Shown: positions 1 through 5,839, counted from the stretch's first letter. The stretch is 9,177 nucleotides of DNA from Bacillota bacterium (GCA_003149915.1 QAMK01000006.1:1-9177), one strand, 5' to 3'. A program made the numbers and translations. Notes: generated from the sequence alone by a model not told the origin.

Positions 1-232
1 TTTCAATAAAAATATTATATCCATAATCACAAAAAAATGGTGGTTTAATCCAAAATATTCCACTGGTGTTTATTAATTTTCTCATTAATCGTGATCTCAT
101 ATTTATCTCATTAAAATTCCTTTTATTATACTTATTACATATTCTATTTGCTCGTGCTCGTTCAAAAACAAGTTTAGGATTAGCAGGATTGTATTTTTCT
201 CCAGAAATCATTTTTTCTTTTTCTGTTTTCAA
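1..232 (-). CDS. Sugar O-acetyltransferase (maltose acetyltransferase / NodL type), N-terminal part, cut by window edge
   Basis: Only the first 77 codons are inside the window; the gene continues beyond base 1. The product opens MKTEKEKMISGEKYNP and later reads FWIKPPFFCDYGYNIFIE (about residues 60-77). These match the N-terminal mac domain and the start of the left-handed beta-helix of maltose/galactoside O-acetyltransferases, which move acetyl from acetyl-CoA to a sugar hydroxyl in the cytoplasm. The catalytic His and hexapeptide repeats would lie outside the window. I chose the TTG at 232-230 because it gives the usual MKTEKEKM opening and has AAAAAGGA about 9 nt upstream. An in-frame ATG three codons earlier sits directly on that ribosome site, and an internal ATG at 211 would drop the conserved opening. 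The 71-residue gene ends 28 bp upstream, so the two are probably co-transcribed. Confidence 0.85.
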   Translation of the reverse strand, partial: MKTEKEKMISGEKYNPANPKLVFERARANRICNKYNKRNFNEINMRSRLMRKLINTSGIFWIKPPFFCDYGYNIFIE

Positions 233-260
233 TCTTATCATTCCTTTTTATAATTTCAAA

Positions 261-476
261 TTACTGCTTATCTTTTTTAATTAAAGATCCTATTCCTAAA
301 CCAACACATAAACCTATACTTATTCCAAAACATATACATATAGGGATATTATCAGCGAACACTCCTATAATCACTCCTAATGATGTTCCGATACACATTC
401 CTACTGACATTCCCTCTAACATATATGTTTTAGTTTCATCTTTAATTTCTTTCTTATTGACTTTTTTGTTTTCCAT
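261..476 (-). CDS. Small glycine-rich two-helix membrane protein (71 aa), unknown function
   Basis: The first 20 or so residues are charged and Lys/Glu-rich. Two hydrophobic glycine-spaced segments follow, at about 22-42 and 44-66, with repeated G-x3-G spacing (EGMSVGMCIGTSLG; FGISIGLCVGLGIG) and a KKDKQ tail. This pattern suggests glycine-zipper packing of membrane helices, and similar short peptides occur in many Firmicutes without a known role. The ATG is preceded by a weak ribosome site (GTGAG, about 8 nt upstream). An extended -10 promoter lies about 45 bp upstream, and the acetyltransferase gene follows after 28 bp, so this is the first gene of a small operon. Whether the XRE regulator encoded just upstream controls it cannot be read from the sequence. 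Confidence 0.7.
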   Translation of the reverse strand: MENKKVNKKEIKDETKTYMLEGMSVGMCIGTSLGVIIGVFADNIPICICFGISIGLCVGLGIGSLIKKDKQ

Positions 477-515
477 AATATTATCTCACTTTCAAATTAC
501 TATTTATTGTTTAGA

Positions 516-546
516 TAATTATACCATTTATTAATAAAATTAAAAA
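516..546 (-). promoter_or_regulatory. Promoter of the 71-aa membrane gene
   Basis: The minus strand reads TGG-TATAAT (bases 526-518), an extended -10 element with a consensus hexamer. An AT-only tract lies upstream and the -35 is poor (TTTTTA at 17 bp). Transcription would start about 35 nt before the ATG at 476. The element and its upstream flank recur at 1386-1427. Confidence 0.6.
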
Positions 547-576
547 GTTGAGAATAACTACTAAAGTGTTTATATT

Positions 577-607
577 AAAAAAAACTAGACACAAGACCTG
601 TATCTAG
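577..607 (-). terminator. Intrinsic terminator of the XRE regulator gene
   Basis: On the minus strand, CTAGATACA pairs with TGTGTCTAG (9 bp with one G-T wobble) around a 5-nt loop, followed directly by eight Ts. It begins 15 bp past the regulator's TAA and separates it from the 71-aa gene. Confidence 0.9.
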
Positions 608-621
608 CAATAATTTTATTA

Positions 622-1287
622 TTAAAAATAATTATTTTTTCGTTTTTTTAATTTGTCTGTTATTGTAAAAATAATAAACCCTACAAGTAATAAGATAACA
701 ATTCCTAAAATGGTAATCCAAATTGGAGAGAAAATCCAAATCCAAGACCAGTTAATTTGTTTTGTTAATTTTAAAGTGATAAATATAAGGGTTAGTGCAG
801 TTGAAAAGCCCATACCTGTATTTTTTACTACTTTATTATTTATTCTTTTCCATTCGGTTAATTTTAAAGATGCACTAATACATAATAAAAATAATGCGAT
901 AGAAATAGTAATAATTGATAAAGTTATATCAAATCTTTTAATTGATGGTATAAAAAGTAAAGTAATAGCAATAACTAGAAAAATAGTTGATACCATTTGA
1001 ATAATTACACTTCTTTTTTTATTTTCTACCATCTCATATAATACTTCATCAGTTTTTTGAATAGTATTTTCTGGCACAATTTTCTCGCCATTAAAAAATT
1101 CTGTTAGGTTAATTCCTAATATTGAACATAAAGGTTTATATAAAGAAGGATCAGGTAAACATTTTCCGTTTTCCCATTTACTAATAGCTTTATGTGTAAC
1201 TCCAAGTTTTTCGCCTAATTGTTCTTGGGTTAAGTTTTTTTCCTTTCTTAATTCTGCAATAAATTTTCCGATTTTTTCTTGATCCAT
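622..1287 (-). CDS. XRE-family helix-turn-helix regulator with four-helix membrane domain
   Basis: Residues about 6-62 form a Cro/C1-type HTH. LTQEQLGEKLGVTHKAISKW is a textbook helix-turn-helix with the recognition helix around 31-40, followed by ENGKCLPDPSLY. A charged linker leads to four hydrophobic segments at about 94-114, 120-142, 158-174 and 184-210, and a Lys/Arg-rich tail (DKLKKRKNN). This is a known Firmicutes plan in which a DNA-binding head is tethered to the membrane, presumably to sense envelope state or a lipophilic ligand. The ATG has AGAGGAG about 9 nt upstream. The gene is single, with its own terminator, upstream of the 71-aa membrane gene and the acetyltransferase gene on the same strand. 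These neighbours are candidate targets, by inference only. Confidence 0.88.
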   Translation of the reverse strand: MDQEKIGKFIAELRKEKNLTQEQLGEKLGVTHKAISKWENGKCLPDPSLYKPLCSILGINLTEFFNGEKIVPENTIQKTDEVLYEMVENKKRSVIIQMVSTIFLVIAITLLFIPSIKRFDITLSIITISIALFLLCISASLKLTEWKRINNKVVKNTGMGFSTALTLIFITLKLTKQINWSWIWIFSPIWITILGIVILLLVGFIIFTITDKLKKRKNNYF

Positions 1288-1313
1288 ATATAATTGCTCC
1301 TCTCATAATTACA

Positions 1314-1342
1314 AGTATATATTTTATTTATATGTTTGAACA
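1314..1342 (-). promoter_or_regulatory. Candidate proximal promoter of the XRE regulator
   Basis: TATACT (1319-1314, minus strand) lies about 27 bp upstream of the ATG, with TGTTCA (1342-1337) at 17-bp spacing. The -35 matches only half of TTGACA. A second, better -10 exists at 1391-1386, so the gene may have two start sites. Confidence 0.4.
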
Positions 1343-1363
1343 CCTACTAAAAGTAGAATCAAA
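1335..1363. repeat. Interrupted inverted repeat, possible operator
   Basis: TTTGA-4-CTACT-3-AGTAG-2-TCAAA. Two nested inverted pairs lie just upstream of the proximal -35 of the XRE gene and downstream of the distal -10. The position suits autoregulation by a dimeric HTH protein, but chance is plausible in AT-rich DNA. Confidence 0.3.
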
Positions 1364-1385
1364 GTAATATACAAATATTAATACT

Positions 1386-1394
1386 ATTATACCA
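1386..1394 (-). promoter_or_regulatory. Distal extended -10 promoter of the XRE regulator
   Basis: TGG-TATAAT on the minus strand matches an extended -10 exactly; no good -35 is seen. A transcript from here would have a leader of roughly 95 nt that crosses the inverted repeat at 1335-1363. The upstream flank resembles that of the 71-aa gene's promoter. Confidence 0.5.
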
Positions 1395-1404
1395 TTTTTA
1401 AAAT

Positions 1405-1437
1405 TAAAAAGATGGGAATACCTATTAGATACTCCCA
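1405..1437 (-). terminator. Second hairpin downstream of tRNA-Met, probable back-up terminator
   Basis: On the minus strand TGGGAGTATCT and AGGTATTCCCA can pair over about ten positions (two G-U) with a very small loop, followed by TCTTTTTA. It lies immediately beyond the first terminator and before the XRE promoter, so it would insulate the regulator from tRNA transcription. Confidence 0.45.
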
Positions 1438-1462
1438 ACAAAAAACTAGGTAAAAACCTAGT
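1438..1462 (-). terminator. Intrinsic terminator of tRNA-Met
   Basis: ACTAGG pairs with CCTAGT across a 6-nt loop on the minus strand, followed by a T-run (TTTTTTG). It starts 15 bp past the tRNA 3' end. Confidence 0.85.
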
Positions 1463-1476
1463 AAAATAATCAAAAT

Positions 1477-1553
1477 TGGTAGCGAGAGGGGGGATCGAAC
1501 CCTCGACCTTTCGGGTATGAACCGAACGCTCTAGCCAGCTGAGCTATCTCGCC
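1477..1553 (-). tRNA. tRNA-Met (CAU), elongator type
   Basis: This is a 77-nt cloverleaf including encoded CCA. The acceptor is GGCGAGA/TCTCGCT with G1-U72, the D arm is GCTC..GAGC, the anticodon stem is TTCGG/CCGAA with loop TTCATAC (anticodon CAT at 1519-1517), and the T loop is TTCGATC. The G1-U72 end and an anticodon stem without three G-C pairs exclude the initiator. The close match to Bacillus elongator tRNA-Met, including GCTCAGCTGGCTAGAGC, makes it elongator Met rather than the lysidine-modified tRNA-Ile. The T-stem has an apparent A50 x C64 mismatch (GAGGG/CCCCC), where Bacillus has G-U as I recall it. Confidence 0.95.
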
Positions 1554-1571
1554 ATAAAAGTTAGCAATATA

Positions 1572-1600
1572 ATAGTACCATATCTAAAAATATTTGGCAA
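1572..1600 (-). promoter_or_regulatory. Promoter of tRNA-Met
   Basis: Minus strand: -35 TTGCCA (1600-1595), a 17-bp spacer, then TGG-TACTAT (extended -10, hexamer 1577-1572). The predicted start lies about 12 nt before the mature tRNA 5' end, giving a short leader for RNase P to remove. Confidence 0.8.
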
Positions 1601-1672
1601 TAACTTTTTTGATTTTTTATACAATTATAATTGCTTTTTTCTAATTAAAAGTATTTCATAAAATGCTAACGC

Positions 1673-2170
1673 CTACAATTTAATCTGTGTTGGCCGATTC
1701 AATAATCTCTTAATATCTTCAGAAGGAGTACAATAAGTAACCACAGCAATCTTACGATCTCCCATATCTTCTCCTTCTAATATTTGAACGGAAATATGAA
1801 ATTTTTCCAATACACGGTTCAAATATTCTTCATCATACAATTCACTTTGATTTAATGTTCTATCCTTGTCGAACTCCAAATAAATTCCTAACCCATGCTG
1901 ATTTAAAATTGCAATGGAACGCTTATCCTCTCGATCTTCTTTTCGATAAAAATTACCAATTACTTGACTGCTAGCTTGAAATGCAAATACTTGATTTCGC
2001 TGTGGAATTTCATTAGCAACATCGGAAACTAGTTAGACATAAGCTTTAGCCAATTCATCATTATAATCAATTTTAATTTGTCGTTGTTCATTCTCATAGG
2101 AACCAATCGCTTCAATTCTTCCTTCAATGGATTTGGTTACTTGACTAGCATCATTTAAATTAATTTCTAT
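1673..2170 (-). pseudogene. Decayed gene for a ~165-residue unknown protein (in-frame stop, start codon lost)
   Basis: One minus-strand frame runs without a shift from 2170 to the TAA at 1675-1673, but codon 46 is TAA (2035-2033), in the context ELAKAYV*LVSDV. At the position where an ATG should be, six bases after AGAGGAG, the codon is ATA, and an in-frame TAA lies directly upstream. A stretch reopening at TTG (1879) is the C-terminal 68 residues and has no ribosome site. The restored protein would be an acidic alpha/beta protein (IEGRIEAIGSYENEQRQ...; SIAILNQHGLGIYLEFDKD). I do not recognise the family. It follows the 94-residue gene by 28 bp and was probably its operon partner. Use of AUA as a start would leave only a 45-residue product. 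Confidence 0.75.
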
Positions 2171-2198
2171 TTATTTCTCCTCTTTTCATTATCATAAT

Positions 2199-2483
2199 TT
2201 ATTTTTTAACAGCAACTTTTACAAATGCTTTTTTAGATACCTGAAATAAATTTCTTGGTGCCGTTATCAAAAAATTATCGTCTTGTTCTTCTATCCGAAT
2301 ACCTAAATCATCCAAAATATCTTTTGAATAATTCATCTTAGGCATCGAAAACTGTAATACATCTTCTTTCTCATCTGTAATTACACTATAAACTGCAGTG
2401 GCAGCAAGCAGTAAACCAGTAGCGCTTCTTTCTTCTACAGGACACTCTTCCAAAGTGAAAGTTAAAAACTCCTCTAAATTCAA
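2199..2483 (-). CDS. Unknown 94-residue protein, TTG start
   Basis: A small acidic protein (MNLEEFLTFTLEECPVEE...) with a hydrophobic Ala/Leu helix at about 23-36 (GLLLAATAVYSVI) and a C-terminal half that alternates like beta strands (LGIRIEEQDD, FLITAP) before a basic end (KKAFVKVAVKK). The hydrophobic stretch is short and better read as a buried helix than a membrane anchor. The start is TTG with GAGGGTGG five bases upstream; no ATG is near it. It has its own promoter and is followed by the decayed gene, so this operon may already be partly dead. No family recognised. Confidence 0.65.
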   Translation of the reverse strand: MNLEEFLTFTLEECPVEERSATGLLLAATAVYSVITDEKEDVLQFSMPKMNYSKDILDDLGIRIEEQDDNFLITAPRNLFQVSKKAFVKVAVKK

Positions 2484-2509
2484 TCAAACCACCCTCTTAG
2501 CAATTATTT

Positions 2510-2538
2510 ATTCTACCACAAAAGTAATAAGACTACAA
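2510..2538 (-). promoter_or_regulatory. Promoter of the 94-aa gene
   Basis: Minus strand: TTGTAG (2538-2533), 17 bp, then TGG-TAGAAT (extended -10, hexamer 2515-2510). The -35 overlaps the T-run of the upstream gene's terminator, so the two transcription units abut. Confidence 0.65.
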
Positions 2539-2540
2539 AT

Positions 2541-2569
2541 AAAAAACTATAAATGAATACCATTTATAG
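2541..2569 (-). terminator. Intrinsic terminator of the 220-aa gene
   Basis: CTATAAATG and CATTTATAG form a perfect 9-bp stem with a 5-nt loop, followed on the minus strand by TTTTTTATTT. It lies 13 bp after the stop codon. Confidence 0.88.
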
Positions 2570-2581
2570 TTAAAAATATAA

Positions 2582-3244
2582 TTATTTATGCTTTTTGCAA
2601 AATTGTTGAATATGTAAATCATCGATAAATTCATCTAATGAATTAACAGCATCACGGCAATGATCTAATTGTTCACCTACAAACTTTATAGACTCATTCG
2701 TTCGACGTTCAAAAGAATCCTCAAAAGCAATGTATTTTTCGATTTGATCTGCTAATAACATATGAACTGGAATAGCCTGTCCGATACGATTATAAGAAAA
2801 ATGTTTCTCTGCATAATCTTCCAAATCTTCCAATACTGCACGGTCAAGTCGCTTTACTTCTTCTTTACGACTAAGTATCGCATCGAGATTCTCATAACGT
2901 TTCATAAAATCATCATAATCATTCTGATGACTTTCCCGACGAGACTCTAAATACGATAATCTCTTAGTAATATCCTGTTCTGTAGAAAAACCATTTTGCT
3001 CTTGAGATTCTGTAAGTCCAACTTCAAAAGGTTCTTGGTTGTTTTTTTGGAATTCAGCTTCTAGTATATTTAGTTGTACAACAAGACTCCAATCAAACGG
3101 TTCACTGTAATGTACATTCATTAAAGAACGATACAAAACTTCCCTTTGAAAATTATTTTCACATCTATTCCATTGCGATAAAATACGTCGAACAGCAGCT
3201 TCTATCTCTTGTTTCGTTACTGTTTTATCTAAATCCATTCTCAT
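2582..3244 (-). CDS. Unknown helical, charged cytoplasmic protein (220 aa)
   Basis: No signal peptide or membrane segment is visible. The protein is rich in Glu, Asp, Lys, Arg and Gln, with long helix-forming stretches and probable coiled coils at about 90-150 (TKRLSYLESRRESHQNDYD..., VKRLDRAVLEDLEDYAEKHF) and 165-210. An aromatic segment, YSEPFDWSLVVQLNILEAEF, spans 46-65. I do not recognise the family. The start is the ATG at 3244, which has GGGGG seven bases upstream; a GTG nine codons earlier would translate the ribosome site itself. It is a single-gene unit with a perfect-consensus promoter and a strong terminator, divergent from the HIT gene, so it is probably well expressed and not an accessory remnant. 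Confidence 0.75.
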   Translation of the reverse strand: MRMDLDKTVTKQEIEAAVRRILSQWNRCENNFQREVLYRSLMNVHYSEPFDWSLVVQLNILEAEFQKNNQEPFEVGLTESQEQNGFSTEQDITKRLSYLESRRESHQNDYDDFMKRYENLDAILSRKEEVKRLDRAVLEDLEDYAEKHFSYNRIGQAIPVHMLLADQIEKYIAFEDSFERRTNESIKFVGEQLDHCRDAVNSLDEFIDDLHIQQFCKKHK

Positions 3245-3273
3245 AATATATCCCCCTTTTTTTGAACGCACAA

Positions 3274-3302
3274 ATTATATCGCATTTTTGCACATTTGTC
3301 AA
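3274..3302 (-). promoter_or_regulatory. Consensus sigma-A promoter of the 220-aa gene
   Basis: Minus strand: TTGACA (3302-3297), exactly 17 bp, then TATAAT (3279-3274). Both hexamers match consensus at every position, the only such pair in the window. The predicted leader is about 23 nt. Confidence 0.9.
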
Positions 3303-3380
3303 TTTTATTGTTTCTACCTCATCATCAAGAAAAATTTCTCACTCATTTGAATAATTCTTTTCTGATAAAACAAAACATTG

Positions 3381-3402
3381 TATAATAAAACTAGAAAGAA
3401 GG
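3381..3402 (+). promoter_or_regulatory. -10 element and ribosome site of the HIT gene
   Basis: Perfect TATAAT at 3381-3386 with a weak -35 (TTTTCT at 3358-3363, 17 bp away). AGAAAGAAGG at 3393-3402 lies six bases before the ATG. Confidence 0.65.
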
Positions 3403-3408
3403 TTAAAT

Positions 3409-3804
3409 ATGAACGATTGTATTTTTTGTAAAATTATAAAGGGAGACATTCCTTCCTATACAGTATATGAAAATGACGATGTCAAAGCATTTTTAGATAC
3501 TAATCCAAATGCTGATGGACACGTTTTGGTAGTACCGAAAACACATTATGAAAACTTATTTGATACACCAGATGAGATGCTTACAAAGATGATAGATACT
3601 ATCAAAACAGAAATCTATCCTCTCTTAAAAGAAAAGTTGCATGTCGATGGTCTTACTATTTGCCAAAACAACTTTCACGGTCAAGAAGTAAAACACTTTC
3701 ACATCCATCTAATTCCAAGATACAAGCAAGATGCATTTAAGTGCACTTTTGACGAAAGTCAAGTACATCCAGTTGCTGACACATATGAAAAATTAAAGGA
3801 TTAA
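3409..3804 (+). CDS. hit: HIT-family nucleotide-binding hydrolase (Hint/PKCI branch)
   Basis: A 131-residue cytoplasmic protein with the histidine triad HFHIHLIP (H96, H98, H100); by family rule the middle His is the nucleophile that takes the nucleoside phosphate. The opening NDCIFCKI carries C4 and C7, and with His46 (PKTHYENL) gives the zinc-binding set seen in bacterial Hit proteins. DTNPNADGHVLVVPK (about 30-44) is the conserved beta-sheet core. Family members hydrolyse adenosine phosphoramidates or other nucleotide conjugates; the physiological substrate is not predictable. The length is slightly under the common 135-145. The stop codon overlaps by 4 bp that of the convergent glycosyltransferase gene, inside a shared palindrome. 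Confidence 0.95.
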   Translation: MNDCIFCKIIKGDIPSYTVYENDDVKAFLDTNPNADGHVLVVPKTHYENLFDTPDEMLTKMIDTIKTEIYPLLKEKLHVDGLTICQNNFHGQEVKHFHIHLIPRYKQDAFKCTFDESQVHPVADTYEKLKD

Positions 3805-3820
3805 TCCTTTAATTTTTTTT
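3788..3820. terminator. Bidirectional terminator palindrome spanning both stop codons
   Basis: Bases 3788-3817 are a perfect 30-bp palindrome centred on TTAA, with arms ending in A-runs/T-runs. Read rightward, the hairpin is followed by eight Ts (3813-3820); read leftward the run is five Ts. It lies wholly within or touching the coding ends of both convergent genes, so no extra DNA is spent on termination. Confidence 0.85.
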
Positions 3821-4997
3821 GGAATAAATTAGAAATCGTTACACTGGCTAAGATGGCCTCTAGTATTTGAACAGAATACGCATACCGTGGCATGACTTCT
3901 ATGAGTAAATAAGTACCTACATAAAATACAATCGTAATCGTTAATAATATTTGCAAATAATTTTTTTTCTTTAGAAAAAGCAAACTAGAAAGTGCCAAAC
4001 CGTGAAACAGTACAATCACCATTTGATTGATAAAATTAGAAATAGAAAATAACACCGGATACTCACCAGTATTAAAAGTCCAAGATAGATCAGACCGAAA
4101 CCACTGAATGTAGATTTTCTTAAGAAACAATAACGGCATCTTTTCTACTTCACGAAGTCGCTCTTTTAAAACTTGCTTAGAAAGAACAGAATCTGTTGCA
4201 TAGAGACTAGAATCCTCCTTACTGTACATACCATCGGTATCGTAATTAAACCCCTCTACAAATTTCCAAGTCGGATTTCCATTTTGAAGACCGTTCGGGC
4301 TAATCCCCGTTTGTACTAGACAAAAAGAAGCCAATTGAAACGATAGAAAATAAGTCAGTAACAAAATGCCAAGACGAATGGCAATGAACCGAAACGAATC
4401 CTTTTGAAATACTAAGTAACCTCCTAATACCACAATAGCGCCGATGATGACAATCGTCTCTGTTCGTAAAATGTTAGAAAGAGATAACAATAACCCACTC
4501 CCGATACAAAGTGGAATTTGTAACTTTTTCTCATTCAAACGAAATCCCAAATAAATGGCAATCAAAATGAGAAGCATCGGTAAATGTTGATTCGTAAGAA
4601 CGGTGTTTAAAAACAATGGAAATGGAAAGATCGCATACAAAACACTAGCAATTCTTGAGCCTTTCTCTCCTCCTACTTCTCGTCCCAATAGATAGACAAA
4701 GACGACGATTAAGGATGTCACCAGAGCATTCACAATCTTTAAAAACGTAACGCTCTCAAACATCGATAACAACAACGCTTGATAAACGACATGTCCCATC
4801 TGATAAGCCCACGTTAAAAAATACACGTTATTTAGATAATCCCTAGTCCCAGAAACGAGTTCTAAACTTGCCTTGTACATCAGTCCAAAGTCAGAAACAA
4901 TATCCGTATGAATACAAAGAACAACCAAAAGTCGCAAGAAAAAAGAAAACAAAAATAATCCAATTACAAAAGAATGGCGCTTTAAAAACTCTCTCAT
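3801..4997 (-). CDS. GT-C type membrane glycosyltransferase (GT39/PMT-like)
   Basis: About 398 residues with roughly ten hydrophobic segments. The first ends in an outside loop with D36 in IVSDFGLMYKAS, the position of the catalytic acid in GT-C enzymes. After about eight helices there is an extracytoplasmic stretch GNPTWKFVEGFNYDTDGMYS (about 239-258) of the type seen in Firmicutes GT39-like proteins, and PRYAYSV near the C-terminus recalls the conserved RY motif. Such enzymes transfer a sugar from a polyprenyl-phosphate donor to an acceptor outside the membrane; donor and acceptor are unknown. I place the start at the ATG (4997) with GGTGA five bases upstream. In-frame TTG (5009) and GTG (5006) starts would add four or three residues. 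It is transcribed alone. Confidence 0.75.
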   Translation of the reverse strand: MREFLKRHSFVIGLFLFSFFLRLLVVLCIHTDIVSDFGLMYKASLELVSGTRDYLNNVYFLTWAYQMGHVVYQALLLSMFESVTFLKIVNALVTSLIVVFVYLLGREVGGEKGSRIASVLYAIFPFPLFLNTVLTNQHLPMLLILIAIYLGFRLNEKKLQIPLCIGSGLLLSLSNILRTETIVIIGAIVVLGGYLVFQKDSFRFIAIRLGILLLTYFLSFQLASFCLVQTGISPNGLQNGNPTWKFVEGFNYDTDGMYSKEDSSLYATDSVLSKQVLKERLREVEKMPLLFLKKIYIQWFRSDLSWTFNTGEYPVLFSISNFINQMVIVLFHGLALSSLLFLKKKNYLQILLTITIVFYVGTYLLIEVMPRYAYSVQILEAILASVTISNLFQKKLKD

Positions 4998-5017
4998 ACA
5001 CTTCACCAACTAATCCT

Positions 5018-5026
5018 AGTATAGCA
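5018..5026 (-). promoter_or_regulatory. Extended -10 promoter of the glycosyltransferase gene
   Basis: TGC-TATACT on the minus strand, 20 bp upstream of the ATG, with no clear -35. It sits just after the T-run of the SDR gene's terminator, giving the glycosyltransferase its own start. Confidence 0.6.
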
Positions 5027-5036
5027 AACGCCAAAC

Positions 5037-5059
5037 AAAAAAACTAGACTTTATCTAGT
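5037..5059 (-). terminator. Intrinsic terminator of the SDR gene
   Basis: ACTAGA/TCTAGT stem with 5-nt loop, then seven Ts on the minus strand. The stem starts at the first base past, and pairs with the last base of, the SDR stop codon. Confidence 0.88.
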
Positions 5060-5814
5060 TATTCAAAAAACAAGGCATATAAATGTAACAGAATTCTCGT
5101 ACTGAGTGGGGCGCGATAAACTCGTTTCATCTTAACAGCACGACAAGCCTTCACATATTTTTTAACGATACTCTGATAAGAATCTCTGCCAAAAAAACGG
5201 AATAACTTTTTCTCGAGTTGTAAAAAAGAAACGTTAGGAAGATAATCCGCATAATCGATCATCCAATCGTTAAAACCTGTATTAAAAATACCAGGTTCCA
5301 CAATGGTAATCTGAACGGGACTATCTGTAAGTAAAAGTTCCTGTCGAAGAGTCCAACATAAATAAGAAAGGGCCGCTTTACTACTACCATAAAAAGATAG
5401 ATAAGGAACTCTCATATGAGCAACCATGGAAGACGTCACGATAATTTTACCGCCACCTTCTTTTTGCATTTTTGATATCATACATTTAATCAGTTTCACA
5501 GTAGCAAAAAAGTTCGTTTCAAAAATGCGTTCCAAATCTTTCATCGAAGAAAACGGAAGACTCCCTGCCATCCCGATAGCCGCATTACAAATGATGATAT
5601 CGATTTTCATAGAAATCAACTGACTGACATCTTTCTTAGATGTAATATCGAGTTTCATAACTTTTACTTGATGAAGTCTCTTACATTTTTCCTGAAGACG
5701 TTTTGCTTCTTCCTCCCGATGTGTCGTAAAAACAACATCGTATCCTTCTTTTAAAAGTGCCATTCCTACTTCATATCCCATTCCAGAAGCAGCACCTGTA
5801 ATTAAAACAGTCAT
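5059..5814 (-). CDS. Short-chain dehydrogenase/reductase (classical SDR)
   Basis: A 251-residue Rossmann-fold oxidoreductase. It has TGAASGMG (6-13) for the dinucleotide, LDIT at 55-58, NAAIG (77-81), N101, S128/S129, and the YGSSK active site (Y142, K146) with EPGIFNTG after it: the full N-S-Y-K tetrad. The basic residues after strand 2 (THREEEAKR) hint at NADP(H), a weak inference. The substrate is unknown; the tail KRVYRAPLSTRILLHLYALFF is hydrophobic and may touch the membrane. A longer reading from 5871 would add 19 residues encoded across the upstream gene's terminator. The ATG at 5814 has AGGTGAT three bases upstream and begins MTVLITGAASG, the normal SDR opening. It follows the three-gene J-domain operon but behind a terminator, so it is probably functionally separate. 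Confidence 0.93.
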   Translation of the reverse strand: MTVLITGAASGMGYEVGMALLKEGYDVVFTTHREEEAKRLQEKCKRLHQVKVMKLDITSKKDVSQLISMKIDIIICNAAIGMAGSLPFSSMKDLERIFETNFFATVKLIKCMISKMQKEGGGKIIVTSSMVAHMRVPYLSFYGSSKAALSYLCWTLRQELLLTDSPVQITIVEPGIFNTGFNDWMIDYADYLPNVSFLQLEKKLFRFFGRDSYQSIVKKYVKACRAVKMKRVYRAPLSTRILLHLYALFFE

Positions 5815-5839
5815 AATATCACCTGTATTAGGATGGCAC

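Noticed and set aside
66..284. 72-residue hydrophobic reading frame on the plus strand
   Set aside because: It is the antisense of the acetyltransferase N-terminus (1-232, minus), which has clear family motifs; no ribosome site is seen, and the hydrophobicity reflects AT-rich antisense codons.
653..1000. 115-residue plus-strand frame
   Set aside because: Antisense to the membrane domain of the XRE regulator, with no ribosome site or family signal.
1640..1672. Hairpin GCATTT-TATG-AAATAC after the decayed gene as a terminator
   Set aside because: It has a stem mismatch and only weak A-T pairs, and the T-run is broken; not convincing.
1673..1879. Independent 68-residue gene starting at TTG
   Set aside because: The TTG is an internal Leu codon of the longer interrupted frame, no Shine-Dalgarno precedes it, and the upstream frame is continuous apart from one stop.
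1673..2483. Toxin-antitoxin pair formed by the 94-aa gene and its decayed neighbour
   Set aside because: Sizes and order are compatible, but neither shows a toxin fold motif or an antitoxin DNA-binding domain that I can recognise.
3245..3271. GTG start nine codons upstream for the 220-residue protein
   Set aside because: The added codons translate the AAAAAAAGGGGG ribosome site, and the GTG lies about 3 bp from the -10, leaving no usable leader.
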